A stretch of DNA of 64,000 nt from Mactromeris polynyma (Eukaryota > Mollusca > Bivalvia > Venerida > Mactridae), in contig JASFXZ010000001.1 in NCBI GenBank assembly GCA_032209605.1, forward strand, positions 14,526,256-14,590,255, read 5' to 3'. The notes beneath the pieces are model-generated. The model made no database searches, was not told the origin of the DNA, and saw only the letters and a list, made by a program, of their open reading frames with translations. Positions 52,801-63,610 of the stretch are shown here, piece by piece. The number at the start of each line of letters is the position of its first letter. The first letter of the stretch is position 1. The translations under genes and the position numbers were made by a program.

Positions 52801-55800
52801 ATTGAGACTGCTTTCTGAACTTTGAATTATAAAATAGTCCTTAGTGAGGTAGTACATGTTGAAAGGTCTGGAATTTGGTTAGGTCAACTGATCCCTTAAT
52901 CCCTGAAAAAATGGTGTTTAACCCATTAATAACTTACTTTACCAGAAAGAAACAAATACATAAATCTGTTTGGAACTTACTGTGTTTCTTTGCTCAGGCC
53001 TGAAATATGTGCTGTTCATTCAACTTTTTTCTCATGACTTAAGGGAGACTTATTCCACGCCATGCCCATTGTGAACTTCTGATATACCTTCTACAGATCC
53101 TGACAGAAACCCAGTTATATTGTTCTTTAGAATTGTGACTCTGGATCTGCGATTTTAAGTTTATGACATTTTTAATGATACAAACTTGTTTAAATTTCTT
53201 TGTATAACTAAAGCAGACACGATTCTTATACAATTCTCTACAGATAGAATACGATATTCAACATCTTTTGTTTTGTTCCTGACTGGAAGTGATACACTTA
53301 ATTAGCAACATATATATTCATTTGTGTCTATTTTAGTGATTGCAGAAGAAAATCGAGCACAGTTTGCTGTGACTTTGGTATATAAAATTGTCTGATATTT
53401 ATGCAAATATCTGATCTTATCTAAGTTTATCATAGTTTTAGTATTGGTTTTTCTGTGGGTTTATATGCTAATTGTATGTATAGAAGATAACACACAGAAG
53501 TGGGTTGTGTTGTAAGGTCAAGGTTGCATTAATAGAAGAGTTGACAATATTGCACTAATTTTTTTTCACTTCATGACAGTTCTTATTAGAATGTAAAATA
53601 AGTTTGTTATCAATTTTCAATTCTTTTTTGCATTGAAAATTTTCTATTTGTAAAGGGAGCTAACTGTTTTACTAGGAGCATTGTACTGTGTTTAAGTGAA
53701 ATAAAAATAGGATGAAGCATCTATGGCTAATTAATGTGCTATAAAAATTTGCTGAGATAATATTTGCATGACCAGTTACTGTGTTAGCCCTGTTGGTAGA
53801 GTGCTGAGATGTCACCTTGGAGGTCAGGGTTCGATTCCGGGTTGAGGCCCCGCAGGTCATGTCTTTCTGTGACTACAGTATTTGTCCTCCACCTAATGTG
53901 GGATGGTTATCTGCAGCTTGCAGAAGGGCAAGTTAGTACTGATGGATAATTAATGATTAATTACAGGAAAATGGTTAGGTCTGTCTGCCATGTATATCTG
54001 AAAAATCTGAAAAGTGGCGCGGGGTTTTCCCTAGGATTTTTCTGCTAGGGTCTTTGGATTCTTGCGTTTGACAAATTTGGTGTCCTAAGTAAATTTGCAG
54101 GGTGCCATATATGCAGTTTATACTTGATAAAAGTTTATTTTAGGGGTCTGAGGGATGCTCAGTAAGTTGAAAATGGGAGTCCCTATAAGAAATAAAGGGA
54201 GTCGGGGACTCAAGATTTCTGCGTCAGGGAAATCCCTGGTTGCGTAAGACCTGCAGAAACAATGAACAAGAATAGTTGAAATATTTTGTATATTTTCATT
54301 TCAGATAAGATGGGAGAAAAACATAACACTGGGAGAACCACCCGGGTTCTTACACTCATGGTGGTGGTGAGTATCAGTTATTTTCTGTCATCTTTAAATT
54401 CTTCATTCTTATTTAGCAAGCTTAGATACTGATTTACACTTCATTACTTCTGGGTTATCAATGATTAGGTGTCATTTTGAGCAGTATTTTTTAAGCCATA
54501 AAGCTTTTAAGATGTATTCATAATGAGTTGACTAGTAATCAGATAAAGAGTTATTATCGAGCTACTGGGCTGTATGATTTGTGTTTATATTTCAGGTTTC
54601 TGTTTAAAAAATAAGGTCTGTACTTGCACTAGTGTTCTTTGGTCATAGGTATCAACTTTGGTCATAGGTAGACAACTTTGGTCATAGGTAGACAACTTTG
54701 GTCATATGTAGACAACTTTGGTCATAGGTAGACACCTTTGGTCATAGGTAGACACCTTTGGTCATAGGTATCAACTTTGGTCATAGGTAGTCAACTTTGG
54801 TCATAGGTAGACAACTTTGGTCATAGGTAGACCACTTTGGTCATAGGTAGTCAACTGTTAGCTTGTATTTTTTGGGAACAGTGAAAAAACTACAATATTT
54901 TGAAATTTAAATGATAATTGAGATAAATCTTACTTCACATCAATTATGAAACATTTTCTTACAACTTTTATTAATCACTTCCAATGACTGCTTCCTGGGT
55001 TACTAACCAGTGCTCGTGTTTAAATTAGGAGTTTTGAAGTTTGTGATCAAATGCCACTCAGCGGGGCTTGACTTTCGGTAAGTTAAATATCAATTATAAT
55101 ACAAGTCTTGATTTTGTAGAGGTGGCAAAAGTGTAAATTGTATAAAGATAATAAAAGACTTGTGAGATTGTGACTGGACAGAATTAGTTTAGTTAAACTG
55201 GGAAAGTTTGTATGTTAACTGACTGCCATATACATTACTGAAATAGCAGTACTGTTGAATAATGATGTGCAACATCAACCCAACAGGTCAAAGTTAAATG
55301 TACATGATAGTAATCAGATTTGTATGTATTGCAGTGTGTTCTGGGATCTATATTGTGCCGCACCAGAAAGAAGAGACACATGTGATCATTCTAGTGAAGC
55401 GAAAGCATTTCATGATTATGTAAGTGTATTTTTATTGTACATAATCAATTTTATTTACCATACAGCGCTGTATGTAGAATCACAGCAGAGTTCCAGGCCT
55501 TTGTTGCTGGTCTGTGGTCCTTATAATTTCCTAATTGCACAAGTGCTTTTTCTCTGTATTATTTAGGGGTTAGGGTTTCTTATTTTTTATTATTGTTCTG
55601 TATGAACTGGATTGCACTTGTCTCATAAGGTGAATGGCATGACACTGTTTCTGAATCTTGGCTTGTACAATTATTTAGATTCAACTCTTGCATCAAAGTT
55701 CCAATGACTAACAATGCCCTTTTTGCAGGTTGCATTCTACTGGTATATTATATGTAACCATGTTCTTGCTGAAAATTGTTGTTCTCTTAATGAAACCTGA

Positions 55801-58800
55801 TTTTCTCAATTTATGTGACAATTTGAAAAAAATTCTTTGCCATTTTGATGGTAAGTTAGAATAAAATTCTTTTGTTGATCTCTTAATGTTTTCATTTTTA
55901 TAGATATAAAGAAAAGGGAGACTTTGACTTGTTCGTCATTTTGATACTAGTATTGTTGGATTAATATGTTTTTTAAAGCATTAGACATTCTATTCATTTT
56001 CACCATAGTTTCATTAGAATTATAATCATATCCAATTCTTAATGCATTGTCTTATTGAAGAGTACTTCCTGTTCATGCATGGTTCATTTCTTTTCTTTGG
56101 TTGTCATGGTAACTGTGGATCATAATCATCTTTTACCATTCATGTTCTGTTGTGTAACCTGGAAAGGATGTTGATACAGATTTCATGATATTCTTTATCG
56201 CAATGTTTTCTATGCTGATAATCCATTCTGGGCTAAACCCTTTTCTTAACCTTCCTGACTCTTTTCATTGTCTTTAACTCTTCACATGGGGAGGTGGAGT
56301 CAGTGTGGTCATTTTTCTTTGCCTTTGGCTCTAAAACCTGGAATTAGATTTCCTTACTGTGTTTTTTGCTTGGACATTCTCTCTTAGTTGACCTCTTGCC
56401 CCTGGATCATTTCCTTCCATCATTTGTGCCATCTACATAATCAGTTGCTGTTCTGTCACCTTCATCATCATCATCATCAGTGGAAATGTTGTCTCGGACA
56501 CAACAGCAGTGCTGCATTATAACTACATCACTGCATCACCATCATCATTCTGTCACGTTATATTGTTGATATATCACCTTCAACCTAATTTTTGTCGTCT
56601 GGTTCAATATCTCCAAACTTCTCTTCATTCATTTTCATCATCTACTTCGACCTCATCCATCTTGGAGACCACTTCCAATGTTACTCTATCAGCACATAGA
56701 CTAGTCAACATTTCTCACCAGGTAGTGTCAGATCATTGTCATCATCATCAATATTTACACAAAAAGTTGGCTCACGAAATATTTCTCTCTTGGACTATTT
56801 CAGGGGTTTGTTAATTCAGGGTATGGTCTAAACGGCATGGCTCATGTAAGTAACCAACTTCTGACAGTTTCCAGTATCTGTCTACATGTACTCACCTCCC
56901 CTTCCTGAGTTATATCCCCTGAGTTCCTGCTCCTTCAGTCATTGGTTCTGACTTTATATTTCTGTTCCTCTCTTATTTTCCTAGGTGTGTTTTGTACGAT
57001 AGGACCCAACTCTTTTATGGAATATATCCTGTGTTTTAGCCAGTTGTAGGTTTTTAGTTCTGTTCTCCATTCTTGTTTTATCTTAGTTCATTTTCTTATC
57101 CGTATCTTAGCATATTTGTTTTAAAATTATTTTTTTGGTTTGGTTACTGATCATTGTGTTTTAGTCAATGCATTAATGTTGTTTTATTGATTTTGCACAC
57201 AATTGTACTTTATCAGCTTTTTTATTTTGTTTAAATGCGTTTAACTTACATTTTTTAAATGGCGTCATTACTCCCTATCTTTGTGATACCATATATACAT
57301 AATTATATAATGTAAATATGTGTTGATATTTTTCTGTAGTCTTCTAGGTGTGTTAAATTTTCAAGTTGGTGCTTTATAAGTTTATAGGTCATGCTTCTTG
57401 AATATTATAAGTTACATTGTGTAACATTTTATTGAATCATTTATAACAAACCATGTGTAGGTACTCTAGATATCACAGATAATAATATATGTTATAGTTA
57501 ATAGTAAGATTGATAATTTTAAAAATGGATGTCTGAATGCAAATTATTTTCCACAGTCATGGCCTCAATTTCTCAAAAAAAATTCAATTGAATCTGTCTC
57601 AATGTCAGATTATCAAGAACTTGTAGGTAAAATTAGTGATAGAAAACCAATCAAAAGAGTTTTTGTGTCATATCAGCTGCACTATCAATGACTTCGCTAT
57701 TGTATGATTTTAGTTGTACATGTACACGAAATGAAATATGAGATGTTAAAAAATCTCAATATGAGGTGTTTTGTGAAATGCGACTGGTTACATCGACATG
57801 ATCATGTGGTTGAGTTCTTGCTTCTTCACTGTGGGTTTGTTTTGGTACTATTGTTTGTAACGTCGATACAAAGGACGGGGCATTTCGTCATGTAAGAAGT
57901 GAAAACAGGTCATGAAAGTTTAGGTAATCTTTTAACCAGTGCAAACTAGCGACAACTTGGTTAGTATGGAGTACACCAAATGTGTCTGGTAAAAATTCAT
58001 GTGCTGTGGTAATGTCTGGTAAAAAATCCATTTGCTGTGGTGATGTCTGGTATAAATTCATTTGTTATGGTAATGTCTGGTATAAATTCATTTGGTATGG
58101 TAATGTCTGGTAAAAATTCATTTGGTATGGTAATGTCTGGTAAAAATTCATTTGGTATGGTAATGTCTGGTATAAATTCATTTGTTATGGTAATGTCTGG
58201 TATGAATTCATTTGTTATGGTAATGTCTGGTATAAATTTATTTGTTATGGTAATGTCTGGTATGAATTCATTTGTTATGGTAATGTCTGGTATAAATTCA
58301 TTTGTTATGGTAATGTCTGGTATAAATTCATTTGTTATGGTAATGTCTGGTATGAATTCATTTGGTGTGGTTAAAAAATTGACATAAAAATCACAATAAA
58401 CATAGAATATTATGTGATCCAGTAAATGCTCTGTTGGTAAAATTTGTTTGCAATAAGAGCGGTCAAGAAACTTTGAAGAAACATAAAATATAAAGATAAA
58501 TTTGTTTTAATGTCATTCTTTTACTTTTCCAGAATCCCGCAGCCCCTAGTCCTATAGGTCAGATGCCAAACCAAGATGGTATGCCTGGAGGACCTGGTAT
58601 GCCCCCTGGCTTCTTTCCTGTAAGTATGGATACTTATATTAAATGTTTTTTTCAAACTTTAATGCCTTGCATTTATCTTGTGGGAAGGTATTACTATGTA
58701 TGACTATACAAAGTCAGATGTATTTAACTAAGTGTGGAGATAATTTGACTGCAAAACATTTATTTCCATTTCATATGCAAATTTACGGCAAATATTGCTA

Positions 58801-61800
58801 GAGGCGTCGTAGTACATGTAGTAACTAAGGTGATAATGGCTCGTTTTTAATTTTACTTGGTCATTAGTTCACATTATTAAACACTGTTTATACCTGTCAA
58901 CAAATGTGTCATGTCTTATAGTGGGATCTGCTGGCAAAAGATCAGTTGCCAAATATTGTCATACCATGGTTCTTCTAGAATTCCCTACTGTCCTAGTTTT
59001 TTACAAATAAAACTGAGGTATTTGTCTACCAACATTGTCGACCTTATGTCAATTTTTCAATTCCTTTGACATGAAAATGAAGTTGTTATCTTTTTTCCTC
59101 TGTGTATAACAATGTCCATTATCTTGGTGTTTCTTATTTTTAACCTAGATCTTCAGTTTTCTCCCTTTTTTCCTTTCAGCCATTTATGTCTCCACGATAT
59201 CCTGGTGGCCCTAGAGGGCCGGGTATACGTATGCCTCCTGACCAGTTTAATGTGAGTACTTACACAAGTATTATATAATGAATGTTTGTTTGTTATGATA
59301 GAAGAAAAAAAAGTATTTTCAAGAGTGACATAGTTACGACAGTTCACAAGATGAAATGTTTTTCGATCTTTCACAGAAAAAAACACATTTTATTTCATGC
59401 TTTTTTTTAGTATTTTTTTGTTAATCTTTCTTTCTAAGTAATTCAAAGTTCTTTGTGATGTCATGTGCCGAGTGCCAAATGTGATGTCATGAGCTATTGC
59501 CATGCTAAAGTAGTTCTAACAAATAATTAACATTATATTAGCTTCCATAGAAAAGTTGCGTTCATGCTTTGTTATTGTTGGCATTATAGAATGTAAAACA
59601 AATTAGTTCAAAACTTTACTTTGGTTTACTTTGGGTGAATTGTAATGTTCCTCCATCACATGCATTCATGTGCCCTTTTAGCACGACAAATTGATATGCA
59701 AACCATTGAAAAATAACACACACTCGCTGCTTAAAAGAGTTTGTTAGGATATATTCAACCGATACTTTCTGATAAACCACTGAGAAGCATGAAATAAATA
59801 CTGTAGATCACTCTTTATTCCAAACTGTCTGATAAATTATTAATAAAGCTTAGATTCTGCTGTTCACATAGACACATACAATGAGCATCTGTTGTATTGC
59901 TTTCTATATTTGTTGTTTCATTGCCTATTCCACTTGGCTGACTATGCGCATAGGCATGAGTATCGTCCTTCTATCTACAGATTTCAGGTCCATCAGGATT
60001 AGAGTTATTACGAGTAAAGAATGATTTCACAGGTACTATGCCAACTCCTGTTAGATACAACTTGGGACATACTCATTGTAGCTGTATAGTCTCACAGTCA
60101 ATCATATAATAGGTCTCATTTCAGTCTCGGGTTAACATTCGAATGTTGCTGACAGAAGTTTTCAGGAGATTTAAAGATGTTATAGTCTCATGTCTGTTTG
60201 TATGATGTGTTTTTATCTTACTGGATACAATACAAAGTGTATTAATTTAGTAGATTTATCAGTATAATGTTATTATTCAGGGTCCCCCAGGCAGCGCTGC
60301 AGGTCAGATGCCAATGCCTAATAGTATGGAACCCAGACCTGGTAGGTCATTCAGTTGTTTGTTTTCTTTATGTTTTCAATGTCACCACTACACTATTTAA
60401 AAACATTTTCTGTTTGTGCTTTGTGTCTTTGCTAACAGTTAATACTTGCGGAAAAGTGAAACTCTAAACTGGAAAGAAGATAGACATATTCAAATTGTTT
60501 AAAAGTTTAAAAACATAGAATATTTAATGAAGGTTAATTATTATGATTGAATCCTATTTTTCTTTGCCAGTCCTAACCATATAAAGACAAAATGTGCCCT
60601 CTCGTAAAACTATAGTGAGTCTCTATGGTGGGCCATATAGGACAGTCATAGATTTACCCAGAGCATGTGCCCTTAATTAAGTATAATTGCATTAGTCGTT
60701 CACTCGGCAATGAATAAGCTTATATCTTACTGTTGGAGTCTGACATACATCAGTTGAGTCTTGTGAGTTATAGTGGGCAAGAAGGGGTAGAGAACTTGAC
60801 TCATAATCACAGGGATGTGAATTTTCCACGGATCCGCAGAATTTTGCGGATTTGGGTCGCCCAGGGGTCAATCTTGTGAAACGCATAAATCCGAGGAGAA
60901 AATTTACCAGGGGGTAGGCTACGAATAATCCCGGCGAAATACGGTCAACGCGATTTAAACATTACCAAGTAAGGATGACGGTGTTTTACAACTGTGCGGT
61001 TATTTTCTTTAAATGACAACTGTCTGCTTATCGCACCAGACATAGATCACAAAACAAAAGCGATGCACTGATCTGGGCATATATATGCTGCACATTGTTT
61101 AGAGACTGTTACTGATTTGAGGATTTGATGAAATATCAGTTTTTGGTAAAATTATAAACAAAACAATGGTTCGATCGTTTTTTATTTTTGTCTTGGATGA
61201 AGATTCGACTATGGCATTTAAAAGCATAAAATAACCTTCTTACAATGTTTTTATCACAAGAAATGTTGAAATTCTAGAAAATCTTCTCTTTGTCGAGAAA
61301 AAATAGATATTTATCTTCGCATCTAACTTGAAATTTGATAATCGTCCGGGTCGCGAAAACTGGTTACAAAACCGGCTCTACACATTGCTTTCACTCCCTC
61401 TGTCCTTTACAGCAGTAATTAAAACTAAAAACTCGTGAAGCTTCTACACCTAATATGTATCTCCACTTCGGATATTATAGCTTTAGCGAATGGAGGATTT
61501 ACTTTTGATCCTGGACGCAGAACGAGAGATTAATATTCCCGCATTGTAACATGATTGTACAATAAGAATGATAAAGCATTGAATAACTTATGAAAGTTGA
61601 AATAAAGTTGTCTGCCAATACCAGAATGACAGTGGTTTTTACATCAGAAGCAACTGTGAATTACAGCAAAAGTTCCAAGGAATCCCTTCCAAAATGATGC
61701 AAAAATGCACATCACTGTTGGCATCCCTGAATACAGGCAATAGAGGCAATGTAATGATTTCCCTTCATTTCTGTTATGTTTGTTATTCTCAGAACATTAT

Positions 61801-63610
61801 TCCTTATGTTACAGGACATCCTGTGATGGGTCCTATGCAGAGAATGAGTCATCCAGGAAGTAGAATGTCAGGTCCCATGAATCCAGTTAGTCCTATAAAT
61901 CCAGCTGTGAGTATTTTATATGATATATATATATATGAACTAAAATATGACATGCATGATCAGAAATATTCCAAAGTAAATGATGGTGAAAGCCGGCCTA
62001 GTTAGTCAGTGGTTTGAGCGATTGGCTGTCACTGTGGAGGTTTGGGTTAGATTCCTGTAATTGGCAGGTCATGTCCGTCATTGTCATTTGGCTGTGTTCA
62101 TTTGTCTTCCACCTCTGATATATGTGGAGAAGTTTTCAGCTGCTTGCGGAAGGGCAAGTTAGTATTCGTGGATAATTCGTGGATAATTCCAGAAAAACTG
62201 GTACGGTCAACTGATTGCCACTTGTTTTCACTGTCCCTGAGTTAGGGATGAGTACTGGTTTGGCTTCCAGGAACCAGAAAGTTAAAACAAATATGTGGAC
62301 ATGTATATGGACATGTATATGCTGGTGCAGTTTTATACTTTTTTTACTGCATTCAAGTAGAGCGGATAATATCTGTATTTTAATGTTTTGAATTTCAGGT
62401 ATATGATTCAATGGGACCAAGTTATGGACCGGGTATACGAGGTCCACCACCCAACAGTATGAGCCCGGGTGGTCCTGGACCTGGGGGTATGCCTCCTATG
62501 TCATTGTAAGTTATATTCTCTATTTCCAATTTCTTTCTAGTTTGAGAATGTTCTCAACAAATGACTTGGAAAATGAGTATGTTCCTAACATTCAGAACGA
62601 TTGTCAGTTATATTTATTTAAAGCTTATTTAGCCCACCCAGTTAGTTGCTTGAGCACTCTACTGCCAGTATGGATGTTAAAGGTATAAATCCCTTTGCAA
62701 GGCATATTTTCTCTACAGACATTTTAACTGAAGATGATACATCCGTATTCATTTCTCCTCCAGTGAGAAAAGTATCAGTTGCTTATGGAATAATAGGTTA
62801 GCAGTGGTTGGTTACCTAAGAGCACTGGACTGCAGTAGATAATATTGTGAATCATTGTACAGTCAAACCTTGTTTATTCGACAACCTTGTATCTGAATAC
62901 CTGGTATCATCCCAAATAAATATCAGGTCCCGTATCTTTTTATGCACGTCAAATTGAAATGGGGTATTCGAAACTATGTATTATTCGAAATAAAATTTTG
63001 GACCTGGTGAATTTGAATGAACGAGGTCCGACTATATATGTTAGAATTAAGTATGTTTAAACTGCATTCTCAACTGTACTTCTTAATATTTTAGACCTGG
63101 GGGACCTGGAGGAGGGAGTAGACCGTGGCCTCCATCATCATCATCATCATCAGTAAGTATGACTTAACTGACCCCTTCCTTATTTGTGTCACCAATGATA
63201 TCATCAAAATAATCATTTGTTATATTAGTTTTCTTGTTTATCTGATCTTCATGTAGAAATATTATTACTAATATCTTAATGTTTTTGTTACTTGCAAGAT
63301 AAATATGGCATGAGATATATTGTCATTTTTCAACTTTCATTTATGCATTGCTTCTGAAAATGTAGTTGTGAAGGAGAAATGTTTGATATTGAATACATTG
63401 TTTATTTGAAGTACTTGGTTACACATTTATTAAAACCTTTCACTTGAAAATTAGGTCTGTTAATTCACAAGATTGATGTACAAGATATGCATTGTAGAAG
63501 ATTTTTACTTATGATGTTCTATAATAACTCTGTATTAACCCTTATTTGTATTTATACCTTTCAGGTTCCCCAAGGCCCCCCAGGTACCCCTATCATGCCT
63601 AGTCCTCAAG
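37820..63610 (+). CDS. SSBP: SSBP2/3/4 (Ssdp), LDB1/Chip co-factor, 5' and central part
   Basis: Sequence-specific single-stranded-DNA-binding protein family, a nuclear adaptor that stabilises LDB1 (Drosophila Chip) in LIM-homeodomain and GATA complexes, also in the Wnt enhanceosome. Constitutive exons: 37820-37875, 48213-48285, 54305-54366, 55335-55419, 58533-58619, 59180-59251, 60281-60341, 61815-61906, 62399-62505, 63095-63152, 63565-63610. Phases agree throughout and give 266 codons before the window ends. Residues 1-92 ([53 protein letters not shown]) are the LUFS/LisH tetramerisation and LDB1-binding region, almost unchanged from vertebrates. The rest is Pro/Gly/Met-rich with [12 protein letters not shown] and [11 protein letters not shown] landmarks. 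The C-terminal part lies beyond 64 kb. Intron 1 is about 10.3 kb. Confidence 0.97.
40170..40805. mobile_element. ~635-bp hAT-like MITE in SSBP intron 1
   Basis: CAGGCTTCCCGAAA begins the element and TTTCGGGAAGCCTG ends it, a 14-bp perfect inverted pair. The flanking 8-mers ACTTGTAG and TAATGTAG share five bases, a worn 8-bp duplication. Open frames inside (89 and 112 codons) match nothing I know. Confidence 0.65.
46437..46506. repeat. 35-bp tandem duplication
   Basis: CTACTATAGTTGGTGTCTTT, then GTTGTTGCTATACAT, repeated exactly at 46437 and 46472. SSBP intron 1. Confidence 0.9.
48213..48285 (+). CDS. SSBP: SSBP exon 2 (LisH core)
   Basis: Acceptor TTTCTCATTTCAG, donor GAG|GTAGGT. 73 nt encode [20 protein letters not shown], then FLSE, identical to the recalled vertebrate sequence. 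This helix pair is the LisH dimer unit. Confidence 0.98.
53775..53990 (+). repeat. tRNA-derived SINE
   Basis: A box in TAGCCCTGTTGGTAGAGTGC and an exact B box GGTTCGATTCC (53828-53838), then a body with GCAGGTCATGTC, GTCCTCCACCT and GCTTGCAGAAGGGCAAGTTA. The same body occurs at 61990-62225, so it is one family. SSBP intron 2. Confidence 0.8.
54010..54240. mobile_element. Possible GGGGTTTTCCCTAG element
   Basis: Starts GCGGGGTTTTCCCTAGGATT and ends CAGGGAAATCCCTGG, partly inverted. Directly follows the SINE. No target duplication identified. Confidence 0.3.
54305..54366 (+). CDS. SSBP: SSBP exon 3
   Basis: Acceptor TTTTCATTTCAG, donor TG|GTGAGT. 62 nt encode [20 protein letters not shown]. 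The leftover TG makes Cys64 with exon 4. Confidence 0.98.
54637..54856. repeat. 19-20 bp minisatellite, 11 copies
   Basis: Unit CTTTGGTCATAGGTAGACAA with short variants GTATCAA and GTAGTCAA. It starts about 270 bp after SSBP exon 3. Confidence 0.93.
55335..55419 (+). CDS. SSBP: SSBP exon 4
   Basis: Acceptor GTATGTATTGCAG, donor TAT|GTAAGT. 85 nt encode [20 protein letters not shown], then EAKAFHDY. It ends in phase 0, so the next exon can be the 42-nt cassette or exon 5. Confidence 0.98.
56804..56845 (+). CDS. Candidate 42-nt cassette exon of SSBP
   Basis: Acceptor TTGGACTATTTCAG, donor CAT|GTAAGT, both strong. It encodes [14 protein letters not shown], open and in phase 0-0, so inclusion or skipping keeps the frame. 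It falls just after the LUFS domain, where the vertebrate Pro/Gly-rich region begins. I do not recall this peptide in vertebrate SSBPs. Confidence 0.6.
57981..58371. repeat. 30-bp minisatellite, 13 copies
   Basis: Unit GGTAATGTCTGGTATAAATT, then CATTTGTTAT. Period 30 keeps one frame open for 116 codons (repeating [10 protein letters not shown]), an artefact. It ends about 160 bp before SSBP exon 5. Confidence 0.93.
58533..58619 (+). CDS. SSBP: SSBP exon 5
   Basis: Acceptor ACTTTTCCAG, donor CCT|GTAAGT. 29 codons: [20 protein letters not shown], then PGMPPGFFP. This aligns with the vertebrate AAAAPSPVLGN...DGMPxGPxPPGFFQ segment. Confidence 0.96.
59180..59251 (+). CDS. SSBP: SSBP exon 6
   Basis: Acceptor CCTTTCAG, donor AAT|GTGAGT. 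24 codons: [20 protein letters not shown], then [16 protein letters not shown] is invariant in the family. Confidence 0.97.
60281..60341 (+). CDS. SSBP: SSBP exon 7
   Basis: Acceptor TATTATTCAG, donor G|GTAGGT. 61 nt: [20 protein letters not shown] plus one base, matching the vertebrate GxPGSQP...MDPTR stretch in style and position. Confidence 0.9.
60790..60960. mobile_element. Possible hAT-like 5' end fragment
   Basis: CAGGGATGTGAATTTTCCAC followed by GGATCCGCAGAATTTTGCGGATT, a hairpin. CAGGGATGTG resembles hAT ends, but no matching right end was found before 61800. Confidence 0.3.
61815..61906 (+). CDS. SSBP: SSBP exon 8
   Basis: Acceptor TATGTTACAG, donor GCT|GTGAGT. 92 nt: (G)[19 protein letters not shown], then [11 protein letters not shown]. 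GHPxMGxPMQRM is the family landmark here. Confidence 0.95.
61990..62225 (+). repeat. tRNA-derived SINE, second copy
   Basis: CTAGTTAGTCAGTGGTTTGA (A box region), GGGTTAGATTCC (B box), then the same body as the 53.8 kb copy: GGCAGGTCATGTC, CTTCCACCT, GCTTGCGGAAGGGCAAGTTA. A TTCGTGGATAA unit is duplicated near its end. Confidence 0.75.
62399..62505 (+). CDS. SSBP: SSBP exon 9
   Basis: Acceptor GAATTTCAG, donor TT|GTAAGT. 107 nt: [20 protein letters not shown], then [15 protein letters not shown]. Pro/Gly-rich and disordered. Confidence 0.93.
62632..62800 (+). repeat. Diverged SINE-like piece
   Basis: AGTTAGTTGCTTGAGCACTC and GGTATAAATCCC sit at A/B-box spacing. Another weak example is at 52552-52620 with GTTCGATTCCCAG. 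Too worn for a family call. Confidence 0.35.
62860..63034. mobile_element. 175-bp pogo/mariner-like MITE
   Basis: Left CAGTCAAACCTTGTTTATTC and the right inverted TAGTCGGACCTCGTTCATTC are similar, with TA on both sides. ATTCGA words recur inside. It lies 61 bp before SSBP exon 10. Confidence 0.6.
63095..63152 (+). CDS. SSBP: SSBP exon 10 with Ser run
   Basis: Acceptor TAATATTTTAG, donor TCA|GTAAGT. 58 nt: [13 protein letters not shown] followed by six serines coded by TCA repeats directly against the donor. Repeat length change here would also move the splice context. Confidence 0.93.
63565..63610 (+). CDS. SSBP: SSBP exon 11
   Basis: Acceptor TATACCTTTCAG, donor AAG|GTACAT. 46 nt: [15 protein letters not shown] plus one base. 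[11 protein letters not shown] is strictly conserved in SSBP proteins. The next exon lies past the window. Confidence 0.95.

Noticed and set aside
53795..53850. tRNA gene
   Set aside because: A and B boxes are present but the acceptor stem does not close and the tail is shared with another dispersed copy; SINE.
58037..58387. 116-codon frame [10 protein letters not shown] repeated
   Set aside because: 30-bp minisatellite in an SSBP intron.
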